Part shown: piece after piece, positions 37,901 to 52,798 of the stretch
How positions within the stretch are numbered: the first letter of the stretch is position 1
Layout: every line of letters starts with the position of its first letter
From: Nipponacmea schrenckii
Taxonomy: Eukaryota; Mollusca; Gastropoda; Lottiidae
Direction of reading: 5' to 3'
NCBI GenBank assembly: GCA_030562195.1
Contig: CM060200.1
Location: 6,448,001 to 6,512,000, forward strand
Length of the DNA stretch: 64,000 nucleotides
Translations under genes and position numbers: made by a program
Notes under the pieces: model-generated
Database searches by the model: none
What the model saw: the letters and a program-made list of their open reading frames with translations, nothing else
What the model was told of the DNA's origin: nothing

Positions 37901-40900
37901 TGGCTTAAAGATGATGAGAGCATATTATATATTGAAAGAACTAATTTCTATACATACTCTCCTTATTTTTACTTGCCAAGAAAACTTCTCATTGTCCCTG
38001 TCTTTTGTATATTTTAAAATTCAGGACTTAAATAACTCAAACTAAAATCTTCCATGAAAGAATTTAAGGAGTGGTGACCTAAGGTTGAAGTCTGACCACT
38101 GTTAAAATTAGATAAAGTTGGTTTCACCAAATACCTATACAGATCACAATCCATCAAAGTAAAACACACTATTGTATATATAATGGGATAATGTAGACCA
38201 TTTCAAATGGCATTAATCTTTAACATCAGTTAAGATGTGATTTAACTGCAGTTTGGGGGTTAATTCAAACCAACTGAGAAACTAATGAAGAAAAATTTAC
38301 ATTTTACTGAAGTCATTTTAACTCCTTTGTGTCTATTCCACAATAATTAAATTTTCATGATGACAAGTCTTCATGGTAAAACGGAACTATTTGAATGATT
38401 ATAAATATTTAGAAACATAGATCAACGGTTTCAGGATCAAAGTGTAGGATTACAGGCATTGTCACAGAATTAAGTAGACAATCCAATTGTTAGACTAATT
38501 CTCTTGTTTGATGTCTGAAACCTTCAGGAATCGCACTAGAGCACAATTATTTATATAAACATCAAAGCTCAAATAAAACTACTTATTCTATTTATGCCTC
38601 CGTTTTTTATTTATGAGATAATCATAATTTGGTTTCATTTACAATTTCTCTTTAGTAGATGTAAATGTCAAGTTCTTTGAATGTGTTTAACAGTCAGAAA
38701 TGATTAAAAGAAACATGACTTTCAGCTATGATACGAGTCAATGGGCATGAAATGGTCATAACATAAGCAGTGAAAATCTTAGAGAATAAGGTTACAGCCT
38801 GATTTTATCTGAAACATTAAGCCATATAACAATCTTACAGTATCAAGTATTTCTATCTATCTGTACGTTAAAATGTGAAACAATTTTATTAAATATATCT
38901 GTAGAGGTGTAAGAAAAGAACCCACGCCTTAAGACAGCCAAAAGGTCAGATATAAAAAAAAGTTGACACTTTATTTTGGTAGGGTACTTTATCATTCATG
39001 AAGTCACCATGTATATTATATATTCTGTAGAGTATCTGAATCTATCTTTTTACTAACAATATAATTAATTCAACTGTAGATTCTGTATTATAAATACTTC
39101 CTTATATCCTGAATATTTTTTTTCGTTTTTTCTATGTTTGTTGATGTATAAATTTCAATTTTTTAACACCACATGAAGAAAAGGCATGTTTGCCAATTAT
39201 GACATATGTTTTCAATTTTTCTCAAATGTTTGTCTTTTCCCAAAAGACTGAAACCAGTACGTGGTTGGAGATTTGAATTTCAAATTTGTTCATATTTTGA
39301 CTATCAGAGTAAAGATCCATTGCTAAGAATTCCAGTAGAATTTTAACTGGTTTATGTAAATGTAACAAGTTAACAGTGAAGTAAACTAGATAGTAAGAGG
39401 TTAATTTTGTGGAATTTTGATGAAACCTAGAAGATTCTGGTATGACATGAAATATGAATTTAGAATATAAAGTTAGAATCACTGAAGCAGAAATAAAAGA
39501 TATAAAAATAGTTCTCATCATCATAAAAGTTTTTTCTTCTTTAAATTCTAATTTATGACCATTGTGAGTTGTAGTATTTTGTTACATACCATTACAGTTT
39601 ATTGTCAATAATATTCATTTTAGTCAAAATAATTGGTTCTCTCTGAAACACCTTAAAAACTTAACTTAAAATCTAGAAGTTTGAGGATTGCATTATGGTG
39701 CATTTTTGGAGTTTGAATTTGGACTTTAATATATGTAAATAGTCTTCAGAATTACAAGAAATGCACAATACCCACATAATTTTTTTTCAAACAAACTTTA
39801 AACTAGAAATTTTACTATTATTTTCTTTATATGTCTTTATAAAGTCATCATTTTAATTCTAGACACACATGGATTTGAAAGCGGAGCTGTGAACTCTGAT
39901 AAGCTTAGCTAAAACATTCCAATAACTGAGACTAAGATATGATTGGTCTGAGGAATGGCAAACCTGTATCTTAATAGCCGTGCAATATTCTCTGCCAGAC
40001 ATATGCAAAAAGAAAAGATTCATAATTTGAAACTGTGGATCTAATGTTAAATGATAAACACTTACTGACTGTCCATATTATTTATCCCAGTTTACTCCCT
40101 CTGACTGTGGAATGCTGATCCCTATGCTTGTAGATTGTGTAATAAAATGCAACTGAAACTTTGTTTGTGGACAGAAAGTAAGATGTCTTAAGAAGTTTGT
40201 TGTTAAAAAATATGGTGATAACAAGATAACATCAGACACAATGACAATATTTAAAATGTCTTGCTGTCATGAAGAGTTGTAGCTGACCTTTGACACATGT
40301 AATAATAACATTGATTAAAGGTATATAGAAATGATCAATAGAGGTGGCACTAATATCTTGTAAAGAACAAAACAATGGGTGGCATAGTCATTAGACTAGG
40401 TGACAATTTAAAATAAATCTATTTACTCTTTTCAATGACAGGTCTAATATGGGATTAAGGACATTATGCAAGAGGGTATCTTCTGTTATCATTGATTTCA
40501 CAAACTTCTCAATTTGCATGAAAATCAAATATTCAGTTTTAAATCTGGTTTGATAGATGAATTTTTATAATCCAATTATTAAACCATGACCAAAATTCAT
40601 TTTTTGAAGAAATTATTTGTTTCAGATTAACATGAAATCTGCAAATGAAGTCACAATTTAAATGCAAATGAGGGCAATTTGATGGAAGACAAATGAAGGT
40701 TCTTAAGTATGACCAAGTTGTAGTCTGCTTGCAGCAGTAATAGATTTATCAGTCCATATATATTTTAGTTTAAAACCAATCCATTGAATTTCATAGAATG
40801 TATATAAATAAATTGTTCAGTATTCTTGTTTCTGTCAAAGATTCATTCTAAATGTGTCATCAGGTATATACACAGAAACAGAATTGAGATAAAGTTTGTT

Positions 40901-43146
40901 TGAAATAAATGACCTTGTGGACTCTATAGAGGTCAGAGATGTGAACAGCAGGAAAAGGGAAACATTGTGCCTTATCTATTCTTATTAACACATTGTCAAC
41001 CGAATTAAAAGTACCATGAACTAGATCTCTGTCAGAACTCTTTACAATGTCAAATAGCTTATCTATATGTCTGTCATCTTGACTGTTAAATTTGTTGAAA
41101 GACTTTTCTAGAGATTTTTATATATAAAGTGTGTATTGATGTGTTACAGACACTAAGGATTTAAAATGAACAGTTTTTTATTTACAATTATAGTAATTAC
41201 TGGTATTGCAAATATTTTTCCTCCAATTAGACTTTTTGTTGATTAGAAAAATTAGTTCATTAATTTGTTTAAATTCTTGCAAGATGTATCCTCTAAAATG
41301 TGCATGTAAACTCTGAAATGTTTATATTCTATATAGTACTAGAGATGTAATTTCAAACAATTTATTTTTACAGCTGATTTGTATGCTAACATTAAAATCA
41401 TTTTACACAAGTAACAGTTATTTGATTATATAGACAAAATAAAAATATCATTTCTTATAAATAGAGGTGTATATTATGATACTAGTGGTGGTTATAAAAA
41501 CTGGAATGTCATAATTATTTATATTAACAGTAAGAGAGTTAGAAGTTATTTAATTAAAACCTAGATATTTAGATATACCCGGTAATTATTTTCTTCAGAA
41601 CCTAATAAACTATATTATCATGTCTACTAGAATATATATTATAAACAGTATGAATATATTATTTATAATTCCATTTTATGTAAAGTCTGAATAAAACAGT
41701 TGTTTTTTTAAAATCCTGTTAAAAAGTGGATTTGATATACATTTGTATAAAAAAATTTAACAGCATCTTAAAGTCAATAATGTTGGTTTTAATTCATATC
41801 TACATTGAAATAATTCAACAACTAAACAAGTCTGAATGAGGTACCAACAATACTCTATTGTACAGAGTGTGCATTTAAGAAGAAAGAGTCAAATTCTCAC
41901 TCCAATTCTCATCTTGACTTTGTTTGGCCTTTCTATGACTTGAAATTCAATTCAATAATATAATTCAATAATCTCTAACATTCCTCAAAATATTCAACTT
42001 TTTTACATTTTTAAACAAGGACTCCTGTTTTCTATTTTATCAATCGTTTGCACAAAACTTTTTTAATAACTATAAAAAAAATACTGAAATTGATTTTTTC
42101 AATGAAAAAGTCTTCTTTATTGACTTTATAATTGAGGTAAACAAAGCAGTGATCTGTGGACTAAAGGACATGTTTTATACTGTCAATATAAATGACATGC
42201 ACTATGAACTGTCCAACTAGTTACTAGTATTCAAAAGAAAACATAGTACTTTTATGTTTTTTTAGTATCTTAGTTATTGTATAGTCTCTTGAATTATAAT
42301 TGTGAGAGTTCACATGACTTACGCTCGCTGTCAATAGGTTTGTCTTTTTCCCATTCATTCAAAGATAATTCAATTTTCAACATCAATTACGGTAATTATG
42401 CTGCCATACTTTCTATTTGTTTAATAACTGATCTATTCATACTTATTGAAACAAATCGTGTATATTTATATAAATATATAAAATTCAAGTCCACCCAAGG
42501 TAATGATATGTTTCTAAATAAAATAAAAGTCAGAAAAAAAATTTCTGTGTGAAATAAAAAAGTTAATCAGATAATTGTAAATTATAGAAAATTATTAGCT
42601 ATATTAAATTAATTAGTGTAAAAAGGAATGGTCTACTTGACAACCATGAGAGGTTTTTCTGTATTTTTTACTGTGAGAATAAAAATTACTTTGAGAAATA
42701 GTTGACCAGTATATTGATTTCTGCTATATAAATAAAAGGTTGAAAATCTAAGTTGTTAAGATTGTTGAATGTGAAGTATTTTGAATTCTGATTTTATGAA
42801 CAAAGTAAACCATTAAATATAGTTGGTAAATAAAATAATATTTTCATTATTGATTTTTTTATCCAGTCTGAGAAATTCAAATATAAAACAATGGCACTCA
42901 TTCTCTTAAATTACTTCACCTTTCTTAATATTATAATAATACGTGATAACAATCATTGTTAGATCATTCCAGGATTTTATTTCATTGTCATGTTGTTTTG
43001 ATTAAGTTTATCATGAATATTAAAAAATCATATTTTAATCTAATGCATATTAATCCTCTTTAACACATCATTAATTTAATCATTTCATGTGAATAAAGTT
43101 TGGTAAAAGCAGTATCCTATTAAAGAAAATTAGAAAAAAAACTTAC
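28953..43146 (-). other. ROR intron upstream of the microexon
   Basis: About 14.2 kb of AT-rich intronic sequence. I find no recognisable coding domain. The longest minus frame (39222-39524, 100 codons) is within chance length for this composition. A 75-bp TTAACCC...GGGGTTAA segment near 29942 is noted in the findings. Confidence 0.55.
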
Positions 43147-43186
43147 AAAAAGTTAGGATCCTCAAATTCCTCGTAATCCGGCATGA
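43147..43186 (-). CDS. ROR: ROR receptor, alternative N-terminal exon (MPDYEEFEDPNF)
   Basis: An ATG at 43184 opens a frame MPDYEEFEDPNF that ends in a good donor, CTTTTT|GTAAGT, in phase 2. It can splice into the 38-nt microexon, giving ...DPNF-F-SDLLNRN. There are two readings. (1) It is the coding end of an alternative first exon: an in-frame TGA lies 12 bases upstream of the ATG, and promoter-like sequence lies further up. The product would then start without a signal peptide. (2) It is a cassette exon: an acceptor at ...gactagaag|TC would give exactly 40 nt in the same phases (1 to 2) as 55242-55281, with a branchpoint-like gactaac upstream but a poor pyrimidine tract. The segment is strongly acidic. 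It cannot be joined in this frame directly after 55242-55281. The coding end as drawn assumes the 40-nt form; a first exon would extend to higher coordinates. Confidence 0.55.
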
Positions 43187-43189
43187 CTT

Positions 43190-43600
43190 CTAGTCATAGA
43201 ATAGTTAGTCAATTAACACTTAATAAATAATTTGACAGTAAAAGAGTTCTACCATCCAACACATTGACACACAAGTATTAGAGTATATAAGTAAAGTATA
43301 TACACTGTCTTGTTAACAGACACTCTCTGATCCTTTACTTCCCACTGTTCAACATACTATACTCTCACAAAACTTCTCCTTCTCAACTCTTTACCAACTT
43401 CACTCAGCCATCTACTCACTCACTCAAGCAGACCGGCAGCTAGTTTAGTTGTCAGTCAAAGCGGAATCTCTCTGGCTTTACCTTTTACACAACTCTAACT
43501 AGTGGGACAGTCCAAGTGAGTGGTGTAACCAGAGGGAAGTGTACTGCACTGATTAATGAGTGAAGGTATTATCAGACCAATGAGACATGTAGCTAGCTAG
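43190..43600 (-). promoter_or_regulatory. Candidate internal promoter and 5'UTR of an alternative ROR transcript
   Basis: This block is less AT-biased and more complex than the surrounding intron. On the minus strand it carries ATTGG (inverted CCAAT) near 43580 and polypurine stretches such as gagaaggagaag before the ATG at 43184. Several short upstream ATGs occur. I see no TATA box at a convincing distance. The call is inferred from composition and from the short ATG exon immediately downstream. Confidence 0.4.
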
Positions 43601-46600
43601 ACATCTAATGGTTTAACTGGGCCAGGTGTTGGACAGTATCACAGCCAGTCAACAACAACAATAAAACTCATATGTTACTAGTGATTTACTCCAGTCTTAG
43701 TTGGGAGAGTGACCACTATCTTTTAATCTCAGCTAGTTGACTTATCTATTCCCTAGTATTCAAATACTGGATACTTTTCTTCACCTTATCTCATATTTCT
43801 CTCATTGATTCTAAATGTCAGTTAAGATGTTGACATTGTTTACAAGAATTAATCTTGGGGGTTTTATTAGAACAATACTAATCCTCTTGTTATTTCAAAC
43901 CCCCTTTTCACAAGTATTTTCTAGACATTATGGGGGTTAACAGAAATTGGGTTGAAATTTTCAAACCAAACGGGCAATGTTATATCTTTACTAGGCTACT
44001 CAATAAATAACTCACAGTACCAATATATCAAGATGTACATCTTTAAAACCCATATTCAATTTTTTATATTAATGCTAAGTAAATATAATTTCTTATGCTA
44101 AGGAAATTGCATCACATATTCACTTTAAAAAGACCTTAAGATATCCATAACTTGACCACATTTGTGTTTTTTTAATTCATTTTTATTTCTACTCTACAAT
44201 TTTGCAATGTTTTAGTAACTGATTTTTCTAACAGAAGAAATGTTCAGGGTCATAAATGTATCAAAGTCGGATCATAACACATCTCTAACCAAATGTGCAG
44301 ATTTTCACTCATGCAATATCTAACCCTTTGTTCAACCCTTCCTATCTCTACTTATCAAATTTATTAAAACTACTGAGTATTATTTCACAGTTATCCAAAA
44401 TGAACTTTACTTGACTTGAGTTTCCTTTAGAATCATATAACAGTTTGATTATCACATATTGTTACTAGGGAAACAATAGATATATATTCCCTGGTATCAA
44501 CATGGACTTAATAATTCATTTTTACATCTTTGTTATTCACACCCTAATTACTTACATAAACTACCTCAGCTTTTGTCATTTGGACTTTTATTTTAAATAA
44601 ATAATAAACATGCAGACTCATCAACATTGCATTTCTAATGTATTATCCCATATTTAAAGACATTTTTAGACCAGAAACTGTTGACCAATTTTGATGCAGT
44701 AGACTTGTTTCAGTAAATTCTTGTCTTCTCTGTTATTCACACACAAAGTACTTACTAAGTGATATGTTAAAAAGTTGATATCGTGAGGTGGCATTAAAAT
44801 TAGTAATAAATAATGGTATAATAAGGCAAGGTGATTGTCTAGGCTAGTTGTAATAGGTTTGGTCTAATTAGAGTTTAAAATGCTGAATCAGGAACCCTAG
44901 CTCCATTCTGAACTACTGTATAAAACAACAACTAGTTTTATTATGTCATTTTGCAAAATTTGAAACAATTTTAGGAACTGGGAGTCTTTGAAAACCTAAG
45001 GTGTTATATTAAGAAAACATATACACATAAGAAAAAAAGAGTACTATAATAAGATATATTTTCAGGACTAAATTCACAATTAAATTGGCCAATCTATTAG
45101 CTAATATCAGAGTGTTTTAGAAAAGGTAGGCATGTCCACATTCAACAACAGTTTAAGAAATAAACACAAATAATAGAAGAACGTGCACCTGTCACAACAA
45201 TCTGCACCCGGGTTGACATGACATTTCCTTCTGATTCAACATTAATTCAATAAAATTGCACTAAGTATTAAATGCCATTCAAAGAGATCAAATATGAAGA
45301 GATGAGTTAATTGTGATTAAAGAATAAGTTGATTTGTCAGCCCACTCCTCCAACACACCATGTCATTTCTACAATAAAATCACCAATTGTTACATATTAT
45401 AAATAGATACACAATGTTCAACATCATTTTCCTATCATTGATTAGTTAAACTGCTGTAGTTTTCTTGTGGCTTATTAAAATACTCACAAAAAAATCTTCA
45501 TATCTTTATCATTAAACCTGCATGACAGCAGAAAATACAGGTTGATCTGAAATTTAAGTTTTGTTTAAACAATAATATACAACTGAATTGCTTTGATCCT
45601 AACCTTCAGATCTTTACTAAATAGAACAATCTATGTTACAATTACATCAACAGAATTAAAGTTTCATAAACAAATCTTAGAGTTATTTGGATGGAAAATG
45701 CCCCAAATAATTTTTGCATATATTACAGACTGGTAAGTCATATGTTTTGAAAGAAAGGACAATAAGCTCCAAAAGGATCTAATGGTGGCCTTACACCATA
45801 GTGATTACCAGTTGAAAATAGTTGGGAACTAAGAAAGTGATCTGAAAACTATTTAAGACTACTTTCTTATACATTTCGCAGCCGTTGACCACAACAGTGT
45901 GAGGGCACCTTTACTTATTTGCCAGTTTAAAAACTAGGTTCCTGTAATTCTTAACTTGTAAATTGACAATAGAAGTAAGGTGATGAGTTCTGAAGGTTAT
46001 TGTAAGTATAAAAGTATCAGAACTAAACAACTAGAAACCATATAAACTACTAGGTATACACTAATTGGATGGAAATTAAATATTGAATTTCTGTAGAAAG
46101 CCAACACTTGTAAGAGACAAGGCAATAGTGAAGAATCTCCACTGTGTATTTGATCATGAAGAAATGATCACATGTTGAAAGGCCACCCAAACCATAGTGA
46201 TGAATGAACATTCTTTTATCTTCTGCTTGTCACTCAATATTACATTTGGTATTGAGGTTGATTGGATCAATGTAACATGGGCTGGAGATTTGACTATTGG
46301 TTAACCAAGGTAAATACTAAAACAAGTACTTTATACCCTATCAGTTATCATTGTTGTCGTAACTTTATTTAGAAAACAGATAAGCACAGGGTATTATAGA
46401 ATTATATTTTACCATTACAACTCAACCCTCATGCACGTCTGTTTTTCTAAAGCTTCCAAAAGTCAACAAATTGTTTAAGTGGGAAAAATAACATGGTGTA
46501 GAAGATTGAGTGAGAGGTGACAAACACCTGAATACAGTCATTACGGTAAAGCAAGAAATCAATTGAATCACAGACAATAGTTAAATTACCTTAGATACTC

Positions 46601-48930
46601 AGTGCTAAAAACTCAGACAAACTGTAATTCTAAACACTTCTAGTATTTCACTTCCATGGGAAAATACATTTTTCTTTTCTTAACCTCAAAACCAACAAGA
46701 TGACAAACTTACTGTAACTCTTTATCACTTCTTTAATATGCACTTAAAAATTTTCTTTTATAAAAAAGTGTCGATGTCTACAAAGATTATGAAAGAAACA
46801 TTTGAAGTATTATAATTTTTCTTTTTGTGACAGTCTGCTAGTGTATATTAACTTAGCCATGAAATTTCAAGTTCTAAAATAAATCTTTTAGATATGTCTT
46901 TTTGTCAAGTTCAAAGGAAAGATTATGTGTTTGTAGAATTGTTGTCTATAAATGGAGTTGTAATTATGTAGGTGGTTGATATATAGGAGACAAGTATAAT
47001 ACATTATATAACTCTACAGATTGGCCTGAAATATGATCATATACAGATAGCATCTTGTCGTTTCATCTTGCAATATTGTCTGAAGTTTGTGTGGAAATGG
47101 TACAGATGACTTGCATGGTTTGAGAATACATCACTATTTTTCCCTGGTGAAGATGACCCCATTCCAACAACTGTTTGTTTACAATCTGTTCAAAGCTGTA
47201 CTTAGATCTAGCAGTTAAATAGCTCACATGGAATACAATATTCAAGGTTTTACTTATATTGCACTATTTACAGACTAAATCGTCCAGGTGTAATAACATC
47301 CTTAGCGTATGGATACATTGCAATTATAGTTACATTATACCCTAGTCTAAATATTGAACAGTCTTTGATAAAGTGTTATTTTTATTGAAAATCTAGAATG
47401 TAGCGTACTTTAATGTTGGTAATACGATTTATATGTCTGATAGATATGTAATAATAAGCTGAATAGTTTGTAGCGTTAAGACCTCAGTGTAGACCTTCAG
47501 GCGTTACAATACAAATCATAACATTTTCACCAAACTTTCACTTCCATTCAATATCGTTAGAAACCGACATAGATTTTAAATCAAATTAAATCTACCAATT
47601 TTCTTAGGCTTGTTTTTTTGTATATAGTCAAGTTCCCAGGATTTTGTGAATCACGAATTGGAAAACTCTTTACTTATGAAATCAGTAAAAGGATTTCCAC
47701 GTGAAATATATTGAATAGCTGCTTCTTAACGTTTGACATTTGCGAATCGGACAAACTTTTTTAGATAATTTTTCTTATCTGATTACTTTGTACTTTCCTT
47801 GAAAGAAAAATAAGAGCACAATCACAAAAAGGCTTTCAAAGATGATCTTAAGAATAATCCTAAATCCACAGACTTAAATCAAATAACATAGACTCATGAT
47901 CCTGCACTAATTCCATGAAATCAAAGAGTGGATACGATTCTGTATTCTAAGCAGTATGTATTCATATTGTATAAATAAGATTTATTATTGTAAGCAAAAT
48001 TAAGATTTGTTATTCTAATCCAACAGTGGATGAGATACGATATTCAGAAAAAAGGATATAACAGCATTAGCAAAGATCTAAAATAGACTGAATAGGAAAT
48101 GATATTCTACTGCCAGAAATCATAAAATCCCATGACTTTTAATATAAAGAAATATTTCAGATATTTTTAATTGCTATCAATATTTGTACCAATATGACTT
48201 GTGTTCGACCCTACTTCAACTTGTCAATGTGCAGTTCTTGACATGATACAACCAAATTAACTTGCAACTTCAACTATCATTCGTCATATCCATATTGATC
48301 TAAAATAAGTTCACTTTTACTCCATTACCCTTTAATAAGACTAATTTAAAGTAGAATTTCAGATAAAACCTAAGTATGTGATATGTTCCAAATCAAATCA
48401 GAAATCTGTCAAAATTTTATCACACAACTGTTACCCTCTATCATACTAGACTATACTAGCTGTCATAGCACATATATATAGATAGCTTTCAACCCTTCCT
48501 TAACAGTCTATTTTGGAATATTACCACATTTACTTACAAAACATATAGTATACTAATCTTGAAAAAACATAGTATTTAAATTTGATTCAAATTTAGAGTT
48601 CAAAGTCAAAGCTTAAGGCAAATAAACTTGGATCATTGCTAATAATTCAAGGAAATAACTGTGCTACTGTATCAAAGTAACCACAAAGTTGTGATATCAG
48701 TAGCAAGGATTAGATAATACAGAATACAGAACTTTGAACAATGTTACTGTACTCATGAGTGTCTCAAAAAAGGAAGCTTTTCAGTAACATTGTGTTTTCA
48801 ACATCACACCCCCCATCACAAACTGTTTTTATCTAACATTCACGTTTCCAATCAAATTGGCTGAGTAGGTAACTCAAAAGAGAAGGGTGTAACAAACTTA
48901 GGAGCCTGGTAAAGATGGACTACTGTGAAA

Positions 48931-49020
48931 GTTAATAATTATATATATAATTATCATTAATTATCAGTTAATTAGAACTATTATATAATATAAGATAATG
49001 ATAATTATTATAGCATATTA
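48931..49020. repeat. AT-only palindromic low-complexity tract
   Basis: Almost pure A/T with nested palindromes, for example aattatatatataatt near the start and gataatgataattattat near the end. It could form cruciform or hairpin structures. There is no coding signal. Confidence 0.7.
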
Positions 49021-52000
49021 AAGACAGTAGATTATAATAATGTTATTATAGATCATTGATATAACCATATTACATCAAACAATATTATGGTAATTTATGA
49101 ATATTGATTCTGATCTGTGCTGTATTGTTTCTTTGATGCAGACCTTTAGAATAACTTAACTTAAAGGTATACTACCTCTGAGGTTGACCAAAAGAATTGA
49201 AATAAATCAATAAAGTAACTTTTAAATCATGCTCAGAAGCGATATAAAAATTACTTTGTTCAAATAGACATTTTTTAGTCTTAACACTTAAGTTTAACTG
49301 ATGAATATGAACTCTTTTTATGTCGATTCTGAGAGGTTGTATTCCTTCACAAGTTCCTGGAGACTGGATTTCCCTTTTACCAGACAGTATCTGTGATTAC
49401 AGCTGTTTCAAAGGTAGAATATAATATTCTTCCCAACCTGATAAGGCAATTTGGAACATAGCTATATCATGAGGCTTAAAAGGTAACCTTTAGAAGGTCT
49501 TTATATTACAGCAATTTATATCCTTACTAGAAAGCAATTTCCATGTCAAATGGCTGATAGATTGAAATTGTTTCATGAGTTAATTTCTCATGTAAACTCA
49601 TACTTTGGTTCCAAATTGAACACAGACTTATCTGTCATTTTATTTCATCCATGAAATTTCACTTTTCAACTGTTCTTTCGTTGTTGATAATTTGTCATTA
49701 TAAATTATATTCACTCCATGCAAATTCAGAGACCACTCCCTTCAACTATATCATTTTAAAATGATTTCTAACTTGATTATTCCAGCTAAGACAACCATTT
49801 TTCAGCATATTCCAGACCAGATGTTATCAGTTAGATTGTCATAAGACATTAAATACAACATAATCTTTATTACATATTCAATCTATATACATGTATAATA
49901 AACAGATTTATTCATATAATTTATAATCTTAGTTGTCAGAAGAGCTCAGTTGGTTATTTCCTTTAATACTAGTTTTAACTGGGGCTTTCATATCATTCAA
50001 CAGATATCATACATATATTCTATACAATAAATCACTTCAGACAGCAATAATGCATACCTTACTTGTATTTCTGCTTTCCAACTGTGGAGTTTATGTTAAA
50101 GGTAAAAAATGAGAATTAGAGAGTGGGGCATTGAATAAACCTTAGGGTCAAGTTTGCAACTTAAAACAATGCACCTCTAAGAAACACTGTTTTTGTGATA
50201 ATGAAAATCTCAATTATTTTACTATGCAGACCTAACTAGAACTATATCACATACATACAAACAAATTATTATGTAATACAAATATATATTCTGCAAAAAG
50301 AACAGAAATCGTGCAAACTTGATGTAATGGTGGTCATGGTGTGAGAATTTTTATTTTCTTAGCAGATTGACAGCACCAGCATAACTGGACAATATATTAT
50401 AATATTAATAATTTTATTGCATAAATTACTATATAACTGGATCTGTTTGGTATCACACTTTACAAATATGATAATTGTATAATAAGACTTGGACTTATAA
50501 TACATATATACACAAAGATGAATATTCCAGTCAAACCACATCCTTTACCTAAGACAAAATTACAACAACTTTATTCAAGTCATATTTATTATCATATTAA
50601 CTGGCAACTGTTGGCTAGAATGAATTATACCTGTCCTGTAAATTCGTGTTTTTATCACAAACTGTCCAGTAAAGTTAATAGGCGAATTTATCATATAGGA
50701 ATTACACCTGTTAAATCGGGGCCTGTGATAACATACTTGAAATATTGTCAGTTATAAAGAGAGATATTTAGGAGTATTTTCAACTATAAAGTATTTAATA
50801 GTAGAATTATCAATACCTGACGATAGAGATGTCAGAAATATCATAGATTGGACATATCAAGGTTGCTTTTAGTGATAAGGTTTCAGAGAAGGGAAACAAA
50901 CAGACATGATACTATCCACAGATTGTTAATTTAGAATTACCAGCATTAGATTTTGATATTTCACTTGAAAGGATTGGTTCAGAGGACAATTTGGGGTTTA
51001 GACAAGACTGGGTTCGCTTGTTTATTTAATTTTATACCTTTTATAATTTATTCATATCATCATTACTGCATGAACCCTATCATTCATTGTCCATGTAAAT
51101 ATTGTCGAGTATGTAAACACTGAGTAATGAGTTTCCTTAGTTAAAAAATCCATCTGTATTCTGATTCAAGTTTTGAAAAATGAAATGTTGTTTTGCATCC
51201 TATTGCTTTAGTAGTAAGAATCTGAAACTGCAATTTGTAAATGCACATCCTATTGCTTTTTAAAAAACAATTAACAACAGTTTGGGTTTTGTATTTTTTT
51301 TAAGTTAAAAAGAGTTTAACATCGTCTTTCTGTAGAAGAAGTTGATGTATATCACTGTTTTAAACTTTGTTGGAAGTTATCAATACATGTTAATAGAAGT
51401 TTGAGACTAGAAATAGATTCAACAGATGAAGGTTGTTTGTATCAAAGAGTAAAGAAATAAGATCAAGTAGACAGTAGACAGATAAATCCATTCTTAATTA
51501 ACATTTCTACTTTTTACTTGCAAATTTCTGAAACACTGATACAGCTAGCTCTTTTGTCCAAGATATCTGAAAAGGATTTCCTAATCATTTTTTTTACCAG
51601 CTTTCATGTCTGCAGTAGAAGCTTAAAATGTCTGATTTTTTATGATTTCATGCATATCAGCATAATTTTGTTAATATTCATTTATAATCATGAAGTGAGC
51701 TGTCAAAAATTTTGAAAAATCTGCAAGTTAAAATAACTGTTTCCAGGTCTGTCATCACATGTGCTCAAACACTGCCAATATTAATGAAATTCAACATGTA
51801 AAAAATTTTGAACCTTGCATCAATGTCAACTCAAAAACATATCCATTCAAAATGGGAGATAAAATATACATTTAGCTGATATGAAATTTTCTAAAAGTTC
51901 TAAAATATATTTTAATCAAGTAGACAAAAACAAGGTAATTAATCATATTGGATGTTTTTATCCAATTTAAGTTTTTGATTAAACTCGACTGTGCTTGATA

Positions 52001-52599
52001 AACTCCTTACTTGACATATGGCATGATAAACTGGCACTGAGGGAGATAACTCAATGGTAGCAACATAAAACTACAATTTGCCTATTTAATGTTGTAAAGT
52101 TAGTGAGGTGGAATATGTTTTTAACAGTAGTTTATGGTGATCAGCTTAGTTTTACCTGATTTTAAGAGGATAACATCAAGTAACAATAAAATTTTGAGTT
52201 CAAAATGAAGATCTATTGTGAAAATACTCAAGTTATTCCCACCATTTAACAGGAGATTTGACATCACGTTATGTACATCTACAACATTCACTAGATATAC
52301 GAATGCTTTTCTAATTACATCTGGCAATAAGAAGGAAATAAATAAAATTGTGGAATTAAGAATTGCAATAAATGCTAAAAAACGTGCGAATTTAATCATC
52401 ATAACAGACTTCATCAACCAATTAACTCTCTTACATGTTTTTTACCAAAGAAGACAAAATTTATGACACAGAAAATATCATGATTCTGGTCATTAATTTT
52501 TGAGTACAATCGTTGCAACGAACTTGGTTACAAGTTAAAATGTCCTATAAACTATGATAAGATAAAGTTATCTACTAATGAACTATTATTCTTTCTTAT

Positions 52600-52798
52600 T
52601 AATTTTCTTTTTACGACAAGCTATAACGAACATATCCACAGTCCAATGGAACAAGTCATCTAATACAGTTACACCATCTTATCTGGGTGAACATTTATAG
52701 CTGAAGAATTTGCGATGTGCAAAAAGGCATATCTAATGCTGGCAGACTTAAAGTGAAATTCCAGAAGGAAGTTTGGCACCAAAAATAATGGGAGACAG
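52600..52798 (+). other. Possible plus-strand first exon ending in a strong donor
   Basis: On the plus strand ATG GGA GAC AG is followed at 52799 by GTAAGTG, a near-consensus donor. The ATG at 52788 has a good context (A at -3, G at +4). The 190 bp upstream have no obvious domain. I find no matching downstream exon, so this could be the first exon of a nested lncRNA or small gene, or a chance site. Confidence 0.15.

Noticed and set aside
39222..39524. Minus-strand 100-codon frame with a hydrophobic start
   Set aside because: The hydrophobic start comes from T-rich sequence; there is no domain, no donor in a useful phase and no neighbour to join.
52121..52466. Overlapping 98- and 82-codon frames on opposite strands
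   Set aside because: Mirror-image frames on both strands with no domain are typical of AT-rich chance frames.
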